Of a stretch of DNA of 64,000 bases, positions 37,505-46,315 are shown piece after piece. Source of the DNA: Sphingobacterium sp. UBA4616 (GTDB lineage: Bacteria; Bacteroidota; Bacteroidia; Sphingobacteriales; Sphingobacteriaceae). The position numbers and the translations under genes were made by a program. Each line of letters opens with the position of its first letter. The stretch's first letter is position 1. The stretch covers positions 112,202 through 176,201 of the forward strand of contig DGIS01000025.1 in NCBI GenBank assembly GCA_002386525.1. The letters are read 5' to 3'. The notes below the pieces were generated by a model. The model was given only the letters and a program-made list of their open reading frames with translations, did not search any database and had not been told where the DNA came from.

Positions 37505-37552
37505 TATATTTGCTTTTAATCGGAATTAAATCGCTGTTTTAATCGAATTAAA
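37505..37552 (+). promoter_or_regulatory. Promoter of map with tandem inverted repeats
   Basis: TATATTTG (37505-37512) fits the -7 consensus. Just downstream, over the likely start of transcription, lie two TTTAAT-ATTAAA inverted repeats: 37515-37530 (spacer CGGA) and 37538-37552 (spacer CGA), centres about 22 bases apart. They look like paired operator half-turns for one regulator. Confidence 0.5.
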
Positions 37553-37636
37553 TTAAGAATTTTATATCGGTTTATATTCCAATAGAACCACATGGTCTGG
37601 GAACAGATCTTACATGCTTCACAATAAATATTAGCG

Positions 37637-38398
37637 ATGTCCATAACGAATGAAACCGAATTAACAGGCATGCAAAAAGCTAGCAATGCTGTTGCAAAGA
37701 CGTTAAAATCCATGATACAATATGCTCAAGTGGGAATGTCTACGAAAGAGCTTGACGAATATGGAGCCGAAATATTACAAAGTATGGGTGCAAATTCTGC
37801 TCCAGCACTCACGTATGGATTTCCTGGCTATACCTGTATTAGTGTAAACAACGAATTTTGTCACGGAATACCGCATGCAGAAAGGATACTGCAAGAGGGG
37901 GACTTGATCAATATTGATGTATCTGCAGAGCTCGATGGCTATTGGGCTGATAATGGATGTTCCTTTGTTATCGGAAAAGATATTCATCAACATGAAAAAT
38001 TGGTAACAGCGTCCAAAGAAATTCTTCTAAAAGCAATCAGTAACATCCGTGGTGGCGTAAAAATAGCAGACATTGGGCATCTTATTGAAACTGAAGCTAA
38101 AAAAAGGGGGTATAAAGTTATCAAAAATCTTGGTGGACATGGTGTAGGAAAAAGTCTGCACGAAGAGCCTGATGAATTGCTGAATTATAAAAATCGCTTC
38201 GACCAACGCAGGTTTCGTAAAAACACTGTGGTTGCTATTGAAACCTTTATCTCAACAGCATCAACTTACGCGACTGAACTCAGTGACGGCTGGACTATGG
38301 TTGGCGATAAGGGCGGTTTCATGGCTCAGCATGAACACACGATTCTGATTACTGATGGCTCCCCTATTATATTAACTGCAGAAAATGCAATTTTTTAG
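37637..38398 (+). CDS. map: Methionine aminopeptidase, type I
   Basis: Cytosolic metallo-aminopeptidase of 253 residues that removes the N-terminal Met from new proteins. The two-metal ligands are present: Asp in INIDVSAELDG, Asp in YWADNGCSF, His in LGGHGVGKSLHEEP, Glu in VVAIETFIS and Glu in AQHEHTILIT. The substrate-side His is in CHGIPHAERIL. It is not in the usual ribosomal-protein (secY) cluster but alone, under its own promoter with operator-like repeats. Genomes of this group often carry two map genes; this may be the accessory one, which is inference. Confidence 0.92.
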   Translation: MSITNETELTGMQKASNAVAKTLKSMIQYAQVGMSTKELDEYGAEILQSMGANSAPALTYGFPGYTCISVNNEFCHGIPHAERILQEGDLINIDVSAELDGYWADNGCSFVIGKDIHQHEKLVTASKEILLKAISNIRGGVKIADIGHLIETEAKKRGYKVIKNLGGHGVGKSLHEEPDELLNYKNRFDQRRFRKNTVVAIETFISTASTYATELSDGWTMVGDKGGFMAQHEHTILITDGSPIILTAENAIF

Positions 38399-38921
38399 TT
38401 TTCAATAGCTAGATATTCTTCAACCATTTTGAATAATTTATTGAAAGCGACTAAAATGGGGCATTTTTTTAAACCAAGAATTTAGCCTATGAAAAAGTGT
38501 ATAAACACTCCACTTAACCTGAGCGATGGTAAAAAAAATTAGGGGCCTCTCGTAAGAGAAAACCCCCAAATAATATATTTTTTATGGCTAAATTTATTAA
38601 TAGCAAGTTCAATAATATCCTTTTAAGTGCTACTGTAGTAAAGATAGATTTTACTTTTCAAGAAAAAAGTGATGAAAATCACTTTTAATAAAAATTTATT
38701 CCCATTGTAAACAATCAACCTTTTGCTTCGCTGAGCGGCAAAGAATATATAGCCAGTAATGCCCTGCGAAATCTGACGAAAAGTGGCAATGATAATAACA
38801 TGGAATGAACTTCTAAAGGGATAAATGTTTTACATAATTTGGTTCAAAAATTCAGCAACAAAAGCTAACTTCGCTACATATACTCATCGCATACAAATGA
38901 AAATTTGAAATTGGAGCTATC
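38399..38921. other. Gap between map and the alpha/beta hydrolase gene
   Basis: A 523-base AT-rich stretch. It holds a good hairpin terminator at 38665-38686 and a start-less 32-codon frame near 38695-38806 with readable text (SLSGKEYIASNALRNLTKSG) that ends in TGA, possibly a gene remnant. No other feature was seen. Confidence 0.5.
38665..38686 (+). terminator. Hairpin terminator in the map downstream region
   Basis: AAAAGTGAT (38665-38673) pairs with ATCACTTTT (38678-38686) around a GAAA loop, followed by AT-rich sequence. It is 267 bases after the map stop, so it may end a longer transcript or a small RNA. Confidence 0.6.
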
Positions 38922-39704
38922 ATGACATTGAAAGAACTACAACACAGTAAAATATATGGTGCAAATAATGGTGGAACGCCATTAATTGTGCTGCACGGTC
39001 TATTCGGAATGGCAGATAACTGGGGATCCTTTGGCCGTAGTTTCGGGGAGAAAAGACAGGTACATTTACTCGATCTACGTAACCATGGCCGTAGCTTTCA
39101 CAGTGACGAAATGTCAATAGAAGTGATGGTAGACGACCTTCTTACTTATCTAGGGTCCATCGGAACAGATAAAATAGCACTTCTGGGGCACTCTTTGGGT
39201 GGAAAAGTGGCAATGCAATTTGCTATCGACCATCCAGAAAAAATTGAAAAACTGATTATCGCTGATATAGCTCCCAAAGCTTATCCTCCACATCATGAAG
39301 ATATCTTCGATGCATTGTCTGCTGTAGCTATCACGACGTTAGAAACTAGAAAGGATGTACAAGATAAGATTGAGCACTATTTAAACGACCCTGGTGTTAT
39401 CCAATTTTTATTAAAAAATGTATATATCAGAGCAGATCGAAAATTAGATTGGCGATTTAACTTGGATGTTTTAAAAAATAAATATACTGAATTTATAACA
39501 GTAGGGGTAAAATCAGGGATATATAGCGGCCCCACTTTATTTTTAGCGGGCGAGAAATCAAGATATATATTACCGGAAGATAAGGCAAAGATCAAGGAAC
39601 AATTTCCAAATGCTGAGTTTAAAACAATACCTAATGCAGGTCACTGGGTTCAAGCCGAAAATCCACAGGTGTTTGACGCTTTTGTTGATGAATTCTTAGA
39701 TTAG
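38922..39704 (+). CDS. Alpha/beta hydrolase (YbfF-type esterase-like)
   Basis: Alpha/beta hydrolase of 260 residues, without a signal peptide, so cytosolic. The oxyanion segment LHGLFGMADNWGSFGRSFG, LDLRNHGRSFHSDEMS and the nucleophile elbow ALLGHSLGGKVAMQFA (Ser near residue 92) are typical of the YbfF group of esterases/thioesterases. The final His lies in PNAGHWVQAENPQ. An ATTGGAGC ribosome-binding site precedes the ATG. Substrate unknown; relatives cleave short acyl esters. Single gene with its own terminator. Confidence 0.87.
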   Translation: MTLKELQHSKIYGANNGGTPLIVLHGLFGMADNWGSFGRSFGEKRQVHLLDLRNHGRSFHSDEMSIEVMVDDLLTYLGSIGTDKIALLGHSLGGKVAMQFAIDHPEKIEKLIIADIAPKAYPPHHEDIFDALSAVAITTLETRKDVQDKIEHYLNDPGVIQFLLKNVYIRADRKLDWRFNLDVLKNKYTEFITVGVKSGIYSGPTLFLAGEKSRYILPEDKAKIKEQFPNAEFKTIPNAGHWVQAENPQVFDAFVDEFLD

Positions 39705-39718
39705 TAAATTCACAAATA

Positions 39719-39777
39719 GCCAATGTCTATCCCTGTTTGCCAGTTAGTAAAACCTGACGTTCTAGGCAGACATTGGC
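39719..39777. terminator. Terminator after the alpha/beta hydrolase
   Basis: GCCAATGTCT (39719-39728) pairs with AGACATTGGC (39768-39777) with a 39-base loop, followed by ATTTTTATTT. It separates convergent genes. Confidence 0.65.
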
Positions 39778-39781
39778 ATTT

Positions 39782-41080
39782 TTATTTCAAAGCCGTTGAA
39801 TAGGTTTTTATTGCTCGATCGCGAGCCATTTGGTGATCTACCATAGGCTGGCAATAATCTGCAGTACCTAATTCCGGTACCCACTTTTTTATATATTCCT
39901 GATTTTTATCAAACTTTTCCGCTTGCAGAGCCGGATTGAAAACCCGAAAATAAGGTGCAGCATCACAGCCACTCCCAGCGGCCCACTGCCAGTTGCCATT
40001 GTTGGCAGACAGGTCATAATCATTTAGCTTTTGAGCGAAGTAAGCCTCCCCCCACCTCCAGTCGACCAATAAATGCTTGCAAAGAAAACTTGCCACGACC
40101 ATTCGTACACGATTGTGCATATAGCCTGAAGTATTCAATTGTCGCATGCCTGCATCGACCATGGGATATCCGGTCTCTCCCTTGCACCATTGCAGAAATT
40201 CCTCTTCATCATTCCGCCATGGTATAGTGTCGTATTGCTTTCTAAAGGATTCGGTAACGACATGGGGATAGTGATAAAGTATCTGCATAAAAAATTCACG
40301 CCAGATCAACTCAGATAACCATGTTGCATTATGTTTTAACGCAAATGCAACACATTTACGAACACTGATGGTTCCAAAACGAAGTGCTATCCCCAATTTG
40401 GTGGTACCCGTTAAAGCTGGATAATCGCGTGTTTCATCGTAATGGTCTATGATACTGGCATCTAGATGCGGTTCTTCAAAAATGAGGTCTGTTTCTAAGA
40501 AACCCATCTGTTTTAACGGAATGATTCGCTGCTGTTTTTGCTGAAAGAAAAATTCCGTTCCATAAGTATAGGAACGATAATCGTCGGGGCTCAATTTCTC
40601 CCGCCATTTTTTTGCATACGGTGTATAAACCGTATATGGCGTTCCATCATTCTTTAAAATGTCTCCCTTATCAAAAATTACCTGATCTTTTATAGCTTTG
40701 AAAGGAATTTCAATCGATTTGCAATATTCGAAAATTTCCTTGTCCCTACGAATTGCCTTCGGCTCATAATCTCGATTACAATAAACTCCCTGGATGTCAA
40801 ATTTTTCAGCTAGGTTTTTAAAAATATTGATAGGTTTACCGTAAAATGTATTTAACGAGGCACCACTTTCTTGCAGTACAGCATTGATATGCGTTAGCGC
40901 TTGATGAATGTAATGAAGCCTACGGTCCCGTTTATCTTCCAATTGCTCCAAAATTTCCTCATCAAATATGAATATGGGCAATACAGGGATTCCAATCGTC
41001 AGCGCGCGAGCAAGACCGCTATTATCGTCTAAGCGTAAGTCCCGCCGAAACCAAAATATAGTAACTTTAATTTTTTCCAT
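39782..41080 (-). CDS. Cryptochrome/DNA photolyase family protein (class I-type)
   Basis: FAD-binding photolyase-type protein of 432 residues. The photolyase N-terminal domain begins TIFWFRRDLRLDDNSGLARAL, with VYCNRDYEPKAIRRD near residue 105. The C-terminal FAD domain contains SELIWREFFMQILYHYP, YPMVDAGMRQLNTSGYMHNRVRM and NGNWQWAAGSGCDAAPYFRVFNP, which fit light-dependent CPD repair enzymes of class I. The start at 41080 (MEKIKVTIFWF) is chosen; the frame opens earlier at 41119. Repair of UV-induced cyclobutane dimers is likely, although cryptochrome-type signalling cannot be excluded from sequence. Confidence 0.88.
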   Translation of the reverse strand: MEKIKVTIFWFRRDLRLDDNSGLARALTIGIPVLPIFIFDEEILEQLEDKRDRRLHYIHQALTHINAVLQESGASLNTFYGKPINIFKNLAEKFDIQGVYCNRDYEPKAIRRDKEIFEYCKSIEIPFKAIKDQVIFDKGDILKNDGTPYTVYTPYAKKWREKLSPDDYRSYTYGTEFFFQQKQQRIIPLKQMGFLETDLIFEEPHLDASIIDHYDETRDYPALTGTTKLGIALRFGTISVRKCVAFALKHNATWLSELIWREFFMQILYHYPHVVTESFRKQYDTIPWRNDEEEFLQWCKGETGYPMVDAGMRQLNTSGYMHNRVRMVVASFLCKHLLVDWRWGEAYFAQKLNDYDLSANNGNWQWAAGSGCDAAPYFRVFNPALQAEKFDKNQEYIKKWVPELGTADYCQPMVDHQMARDRAIKTYSTALK

Positions 41081-41176
41081 AAAATGACGAATTTTCCATT
41101 CCCTAATCTTAGCTAACAACTCTTCGGCACAAATGGTCAGTGCAGCAATTAGTCATCATTAATGCTATACAAACTA

Positions 41177-41212
41177 AACCATCAAGAGTAATAGATATGA
41201 TGCCTGATGGTT
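41177..41212. terminator. Weak hairpin between photolyase and alcohol dehydrogenase genes
   Basis: AACCATCA (41177-41184) pairs with TGATGGTT (41205-41212) across a 20-base loop. No T run. It lies downstream of the alcohol dehydrogenase gene on the minus strand. Confidence 0.35.
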
Positions 41213-41235
41213 CAGGGTTGAAAAATTATATTGGA

Positions 41236-42291
41236 TTAGTTTTTCAAACTTGCCATATCGATAACAAACCTATATTTAACATCACTTTTCAGTAACCTGT
41301 CGTAGGCATGATTGATATCCTGCATTTTAATTAGCTCGATATCGGATGTAATATTGTGCTTACCGCAAAAATCAAGCATCTCCTGCGTTTCTGCAATTCC
41401 ACCGATCATCGAGCCTGAAAAACTTTTACGCGTTGGAATCAGACTAAACGGAGCGACGGGTAATGGATGTTCTGGAGCACCGACAAGGGTCAGTGAACCG
41501 TCCCGCTTCAATAAACTTAAATAGGCATTGATGTCATGCTGTGCCGAAACGCAGTCTAAAATGAAATGTAATGTTCCCGCATGCTCTTTCATTTGTTCTG
41601 CATCGGTTGATAAGATGACTTCATCAGCACCTAACCGTTTAGCATCGTCGACTTTCGAAACAGAAGTTGTAATCACAACCACTTGAGCGCCCATTGCTTT
41701 GGCTATTTTGACACCCATATGGCCCAAACCGCCAATACCAACTATACCAACTTTTTGTCCTGGTCCCACATTCCAATGTCTCAACGGGGAATAGGTAGTA
41801 ATTCCGGCACACAATAAAGGAGCTGTTGCTGCGAGGTCCAAATTTGCAGGGATATGAAGCACAAAACCCTCATCCACCACTATGCGTTCGGAATAACCAC
41901 CAAACGTCTGTTTATTGAGGTGTTTATCGTGTCCATTGTATGTTTGGATATTTCCATTTTCACAATATTGTTCCAGCCCTTCTTTGCAACTTTCACATTC
42001 GCGACAACTATCTACCATACAACCTACGCCGGCTAAATCGCCGACTTTAAACTTGGTTACAGCATCCCCAACTTTAGTGATTCGTCCTACAATTTCATGG
42101 CCGGGTACATTTGGGTAAACAGTCCCACCCCACTCGTTTCGCGCTGTATGTAAGTCAGAATGACAAACACCACAAAATAAGATATCAATCTCGACATCTT
42201 TTCCAGTGACTTCACGCCGTTCAATAGCCATCTGTTGCAGCTCGGCAGCTGGTGCGCTTGTGCCAAACGCTTTAATTGAAAATGTACTCAT
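41236..42291 (-). CDS. Zinc-dependent alcohol dehydrogenase (MDR, NADP-type)
   Basis: Zinc MDR alcohol/aldehyde dehydrogenase of 351 residues. The catalytic zinc ligands are in GVCHSDLHTARNEWGG and PNVPGHEIVG, and the structural zinc cluster of four Cys is in CMVDSCRECESCKEGLEQYC. The nucleotide fold has GIVGIGGLGHMGVKIAKAMGA. The layout is that of the YahK / cinnamyl-type group, which usually uses NADPH to reduce aldehydes. The start MSTFSIKAFG at 42291 is far inside the open frame (42462) and fits the family. The gene is alone, with a weak hairpin at 41177-41212 after it. Confidence 0.92.
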   Translation of the reverse strand: MSTFSIKAFGTSAPAAELQQMAIERREVTGKDVEIDILFCGVCHSDLHTARNEWGGTVYPNVPGHEIVGRITKVGDAVTKFKVGDLAGVGCMVDSCRECESCKEGLEQYCENGNIQTYNGHDKHLNKQTFGGYSERIVVDEGFVLHIPANLDLAATAPLLCAGITTYSPLRHWNVGPGQKVGIVGIGGLGHMGVKIAKAMGAQVVVITTSVSKVDDAKRLGADEVILSTDAEQMKEHAGTLHFILDCVSAQHDINAYLSLLKRDGSLTLVGAPEHPLPVAPFSLIPTRKSFSGSMIGGIAETQEMLDFCGKHNITSDIELIKMQDINHAYDRLLKSDVKYRFVIDMASLKN

Positions 42292-42533
42292 ACTTGATAA
42301 AATCGTTATATTATTTTTGAATAAATGCCTAAAATCCCCATAGCTCCTAAGTCCATCCACGCGATAAAAATAACCACTGGATGTGAAAAATGTTTTGAAG
42401 GAATTACAGTAAAAGTAAATAGTAACTTTTAAATTAGCATTATTCGAAGGCTCAAATTGCAATTTCTTTATAGCTCATCACATACTGGGTTAAAAAGCAC
42501 TTTAAATATACGAAGTGTTATAAACCAAATGCA

Positions 42534-42764
42534 CTAATCAGTATCCTCTACTTGTACAAACTGCATTGCCAAACCTTGCTGCTGACATATATTCAGAATA
42601 GAGAATTCTAGTCGGCTACTCATCCGAAGGACAAGCAGAAATTGTTGGTCATCCAACATGAGATCAATATTTTTTATCTCAGGGAAACTCTGATAGAGAA
42701 AATGATAAATCTCGCTGGCTCTCCATTTTAGCTTGCGAGACAACGAATAAACTACTTTATACAT
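42534..42764 (-). CDS. Unrecognised small protein (76 residues)
   Basis: Soluble, 76 residues (start MYKVVYSLSRKLKWRASE). Predicted alpha/beta, with a helix near 15-30 and a hydrophobic C-terminal half (QFLLVLRMSSRLEFSIL). It starts 7 bases after the preceding 102-residue gene and would be translated with it. No known family was recognised. The tight pairing with the next gene is the main reason to treat it as real. Confidence 0.6.
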   Translation of the reverse strand: MYKVVYSLSRKLKWRASEIYHFLYQSFPEIKNIDLMLDDQQFLLVLRMSSRLEFSILNICQQQGLAMQFVQVEDTD

Positions 42765-42771
42765 ATTTAGA

Positions 42772-43080
42772 TTATTTCAAAATTTTAACGGCAATTTGTT
42801 GTAGGTGATGGCTCAAAAAGTGCATCTGCTTTAGTTCTTCAATGTCCCGGGCTAGTCGAACTTTTTTATTTTCATTTTCCAGCGCAAGAGCAAGCCCATC
42901 CAACCGCTCTACATCACTGTTGATTAATAAATAACAATCTATATCTGGATCCAACAGTCCCATAATCTCAGTACGGCCGGCTTGCTCTCCCTCCACCATA
43001 ATCAAAATGCACCTTTCTGATGCAACACTCTTTACCGACTTGCCCACTTTTGCATTTAATGCCACAGTACTTTTCCCCAT
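42772..43080 (-). CDS. Unrecognised small protein (102 residues)
   Basis: Soluble protein of 102 residues (start MGKSTVALNAKVGKSVKSVA), with a repeated KVGKSVKS-like basic start, a hydrophobic strand ILIMVEGEQAG, and a Leu-rich helical end. A gap of 127 bases separates it from the TetR gene upstream and only 7 bases from the 76-residue gene downstream. The order suggests TetR controls the pair, which is inference. I could not assign a family. Confidence 0.6.
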   Translation of the reverse strand: MGKSTVALNAKVGKSVKSVASERCILIMVEGEQAGRTEIMGLLDPDIDCYLLINSDVERLDGLALALENENKKVRLARDIEELKQMHFLSHHLQQIAVKILK

Positions 43081-43207
43081 ATATGTTTTTTATTAAAAGA
43101 GTTTAAAAATTAATATAGACATATTTTGTATTTATGTCGAATCAGAAAACAAAAAAACAGCAGGTATATTCCTTACTATCCAAAAAATTTTCCTTACTGT
43201 AAAACTA

Positions 43208-43795
43208 TTAGCGAAGCCCCTTGACGCAGATACTTGTTAGCCAAGAAAGTCGGGCTTCAAAATCTGGAAAACGATCAAAGAGTAAAACTTCCTGCTCAAA
43301 ACAACGCGATGTGGTCACTAACATTTCCGATAAGAATAAGATGTCATTTTCGCCAAGTGGCTGAATCTCCTCTTTCTTAATGGCTAATTCAATCATTTCA
43401 CGGATCAGCTTGATTTCGTCATCCAACATGTAACGCGTTTTTGAAACCATCAAAGCTGGATCTGACTTCATATCTTCAAATGCGAGATGAAAACGCTTAG
43501 TGATTACGTTAATTTGACGCAATTTTGCCTGTAAAAAACCAACTAGGTTATCTTCCAATGTAGCATCTCTATGATATGTTTGACTCGCAACCTGAAATAC
43601 TTGTTGACACAGGTACTCCGCAATTGCATCGAACACGTCCATTTTACTGGTAAAATAATAATACAAAGTGCTACGCCCCTTTCCACAAGCTTTTGAAATA
43701 TCCTGCATAGAGACTCTTGCAAATCCATATGTTTCAAACACTTTCATGGAAGATAGGATAATTTCTTCTCTAATATTTTCCTGTTGACCTGTCAT
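43208..43795 (-). CDS. TetR/AcrR family transcriptional regulator
   Basis: Repressor-type regulator of 195 residues. The helix-turn-helix region is ILSSMKVFETYGFARVSMQD followed by ISKACGKGRSTLYYYFTSKM, residues 13-52, as in TetR. The C-terminal ligand domain (about 60-190) is helical and specific to this protein. It precedes two unrecognised small genes on the same strand, unlike the usual TetR-transporter pair. The ligand and operators are unknown; no palindrome was seen in the 186-base gap to the next gene. Confidence 0.9.
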   Translation of the reverse strand: MTGQQENIREEIILSSMKVFETYGFARVSMQDISKACGKGRSTLYYYFTSKMDVFDAIAEYLCQQVFQVASQTYHRDATLEDNLVGFLQAKLRQINVITKRFHLAFEDMKSDPALMVSKTRYMLDDEIKLIREMIELAIKKEEIQPLGENDILFLSEMLVTTSRCFEQEVLLFDRFPDFEARLSWLTSICVKGLR

Positions 43796-43981
43796 TGTTC
43801 GACAAATATATAAAAAATGTCGAAAACAAAAGTTATATCATTATTTTTTTATTATGGGTATTGATTTCCTTTATCTTCTCTTGTTAATCTTTACTGTTCG
43901 TATTCTTTGGCGAATCGAGAAACGATGATAGATTTAAAACTAGTGGATTTATCAAGACTGAGTGTCTAACCTTTTGTACGT

Positions 43982-44770
43982 CTATTCATTGCCATTAGGG
44001 ATATAATCTGGTAGATAAACGTGTTCTTTTCTCATCGTTTGGATATACATTTTACCGTAAATCTCCAAACGGATATCGACAATTTCAGTGATTGCAGGTT
44101 CATTATCTTCATCTTCCCCGAATGAGAAAATCTGTTCTTCCCGTCTATTTTTTTTTAATAAAAAATAATAAAAATCTTCGCTTTCCCAACCTTCTATACT
44201 GCCGCCGACATCATTCTGAAGCTTTAGTGCTGTATAGTTTTTTTGTAAATAGCGATGAATTTTATCGAAATCATCTTTATTTTTTGAGCTCTTCATCGCA
44301 TTTAGATAAGCAAATTTACCACCTTGATCTTCCGCCATCGTTAGGGCAGGAAATGAGACTCCGTTAAAGAGCGCTATGGTATCTTTTTCTTCATTGTAAG
44401 AAACAGTGGTATAACGATATCCAAAATTTTTGACTGGCTTTAGCTTTCTTGTCCCCCAACCACCGGTAGATTCCAGATAAAATGCTGTCGGTAGACTGCC
44501 TTCCGAATTGAAAATAGCCAGGGTATCCTTTTTAAATATGGCAGTTTCAAAGATTTCCTTTAGCCTTTTTTTATCCATATTTTTAACATCTGCATGCAAC
44601 AATTCCTCACTCCTCTTTATTTTGGGTTCATAAAATCTGGACACATTGAATGTTTTATCCATTTTTTCAAGTATCACCCTATCCCCGTTTTTCGGTTGAC
44701 AGGAATACAGGATACCAGATAAAAAAATCAGATAAGATGTAGCTTGGAATAGAAAGTGAAATGGCCTCAT
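43982..44770 (-). CDS. Putative lipoprotein, unrecognised
   Basis: Exported protein of 262 residues beginning MRPFHFLFQATSYLIFLSG; the lipobox is ILYSC with the Cys near residue 24, so a lipid-anchored envelope protein is expected. The ATG at 44770 is preferred to 44782. The rest (KSSKNKDDFDKIHRYLQKNY, YIQTMRKEHVYLPDYIPNG) is mixed alpha/beta and acidic. No domain family was recognised. It is one of several hypotheticals in this stretch. Confidence 0.65.
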   Translation of the reverse strand: MRPFHFLFQATSYLIFLSGILYSCQPKNGDRVILEKMDKTFNVSRFYEPKIKRSEELLHADVKNMDKKRLKEIFETAIFKKDTLAIFNSEGSLPTAFYLESTGGWGTRKLKPVKNFGYRYTTVSYNEEKDTIALFNGVSFPALTMAEDQGGKFAYLNAMKSSKNKDDFDKIHRYLQKNYTALKLQNDVGGSIEGWESEDFYYFLLKKNRREEQIFSFGEDEDNEPAITEIVDIRLEIYGKMYIQTMRKEHVYLPDYIPNGNE

Positions 44771-44910
44771 GGGAATTATCAATCAAATTATTTTTTTGAG
44801 TTACGATTTTAATACGTCGTAAAGATCTTCAAACTAAAATAAATTTGTAGTTATTTGCAAATGAAATAGGGCCATATCGCCTATTATCTGAAGTCGTCGG
44901 GGACTTACAA

Positions 44911-45117
44911 TCAGTCGTTCGGTAACAATTGATCGACGTATTCTCTTATCTCTTGTGGCAACATGAGGTAAACTGATGTTTTCAGATTTTCTTTACTCGG
45001 CACGCCATCGATAAAAATATTTTGAAACCCTTCATTGAGCCATTTTCCTTCATCTTCCAGGTATCCACTATATTTGTTGTTTAAATTTTCAATAATACTA
45101 CTCATGTTTTCCGTCAT
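44911..45117 (-). CDS. Unrecognised small acidic protein (68 residues)
   Basis: A 68-residue frame starting MTENMSSIIENLNNKYSGYL, acidic and helical, with no known family. It lies between hypothetical genes and overlaps nothing real. Codon use looks normal for the window. A real gene is plausible but not proved. Confidence 0.4.
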   Translation of the reverse strand: MTENMSSIIENLNNKYSGYLEDEGKWLNEGFQNIFIDGVPSKENLKTSVYLMLPQEIREYVDQLLPND

Positions 45118-45391
45118 TTATTCTATGTTAACTGCACCTACGCTATACGATAGGAAGATATCAACATTGGTGCCACTCCAAGCTAAAATTTTAAAATTTA
45201 ATGATCAAATAGTATATTTTAAGTTTTCTTAACATTTACTTTTTCTGACAAAACGTAACCTCTAAGCATTGCCTATTAATGCATTTAAACAGAGCAAAAA
45301 AGTAACCCAATTTGCTTTAGTCGATATTATTTTCGACCTTTATAAATCAATACGCTGATTTGTATTTTATTCTATAATTCACCTATTATTT

Positions 45392-45592
45392 ATGATATTA
45401 ATAGCAGTTTTACTTCCTTGGTTATCATTCTTTTTGCGCGGAAAGATTCTAAGCGGTATCCTCTGTTTGATTCTGCAGATGACCATACTGGGCTGGATTC
45501 CCGCAGCTATATGGGCAGTTGCATCCCGTGTCGATGGTAAGAATAAACAGCGCATACGAAGGTTGGAACGTTATATGCATCATCAGCGGTAA
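45392..45592 (+). CDS. YqaE/Pmp3-like small membrane protein
   Basis: Small inner-membrane protein of 66 residues with two hydrophobic segments: 1-16 and about 18-44 (SGILCLILQMTILGWIPAAI), followed by a basic tail. The pattern matches the YqaE/Pmp3 (UPF0057) family, whose members are stress- or salt-linked and of unclear mechanism. Loss of the typical first loop motif is possible, so the match is by pattern. It is a single gene. Confidence 0.7.
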   Translation: MILIAVLLPWLSFFLRGKILSGILCLILQMTILGWIPAAIWAVASRVDGKNKQRIRRLERYMHHQR

Positions 45593-45797
45593 AGCTTTAA
45601 CACTCCAACTATAATTCATTAATCTAAACAGTAGGCAGCTTTCTGCATGTAAAATAAGCAAATAACTGAGCTGTATAGTTCCTCTATAATAGGGTCTGAA
45701 GTCTCATCAATATATCTATTTAGGATGAAACACTGTGGTATATTTGACTGTGGTATATTTATTGTATGAACATCATGAAATTTAAAACCTGATTCAT

Positions 45798-46247
45798 ATG
45801 AGAAAATTAGCATGTATAGTAGCCGGCCTTGTTACTTTAGCCGCTTGTAACAATGCTCAAAGGGACAATGAAACCACACATTCAGCGACTGACAGCGTGA
45901 AAGGAGAAACGCCATCAATCGGCGGTAGCAAGGATGAGCACGGCTGTCTTGTATCGGCAGGACAAACATGGAGTGAGATCAAGCAGGGCTGTATCCAGGT
46001 CTTTACTATTGGCTTTCGCTTAAATCCGGTTGATGTAGAAAAAGGAAAAGCCGTTATAAGTGCCTTCGTTGTGCTAAGCGAAGATAAGTCAAAGGCAGAA
46101 TTATTTTTACCTGATGACAGTAAAAATAACATTCTCCTAGATAAAGTTGATAATGACATTTACCAAAAGGATAGCTATCGATACGATGCCAAGAAATCAG
46201 TGCTCTATGTCAATGATGCAATCAAATATAAGGGTAACATTGAGTAG
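45798..46247 (+). CDS. Putative lipoprotein, unrecognised
   Basis: Exported lipoprotein of 149 residues; signal peptide with lipobox LAAC at residues 14-17. A short Ser/Thr-rich linker precedes a domain with two Cys (HGCLVSAGQTWSEIKQGCIQ) and a KGKAVISAFVVLSEDKSKAE stretch. No family was assigned with certainty; Bacteroidota lipoproteins of this size with a GCxxSAGxTWS region occur, but their function is unknown. Single gene. Confidence 0.7.
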   Translation: MRKLACIVAGLVTLAACNNAQRDNETTHSATDSVKGETPSIGGSKDEHGCLVSAGQTWSEIKQGCIQVFTIGFRLNPVDVEKGKAVISAFVVLSEDKSKAELFLPDDSKNNILLDKVDNDIYQKDSYRYDAKKSVLYVNDAIKYKGNIE

Positions 46248-46315
46248 GACCATCGACCGAACCTTTGCGTAGATAAAGCTGACTGATTCGTACATTCGCC
46301 GAATCAGTTAGTATT

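Noticed and set aside
38440..38600. Short frame MKKCINTPLNLSDGKKN as a peptide precursor
   Set aside because: Only 17 codons, no modification or export genes near, no conserved leader pattern that I recognise.
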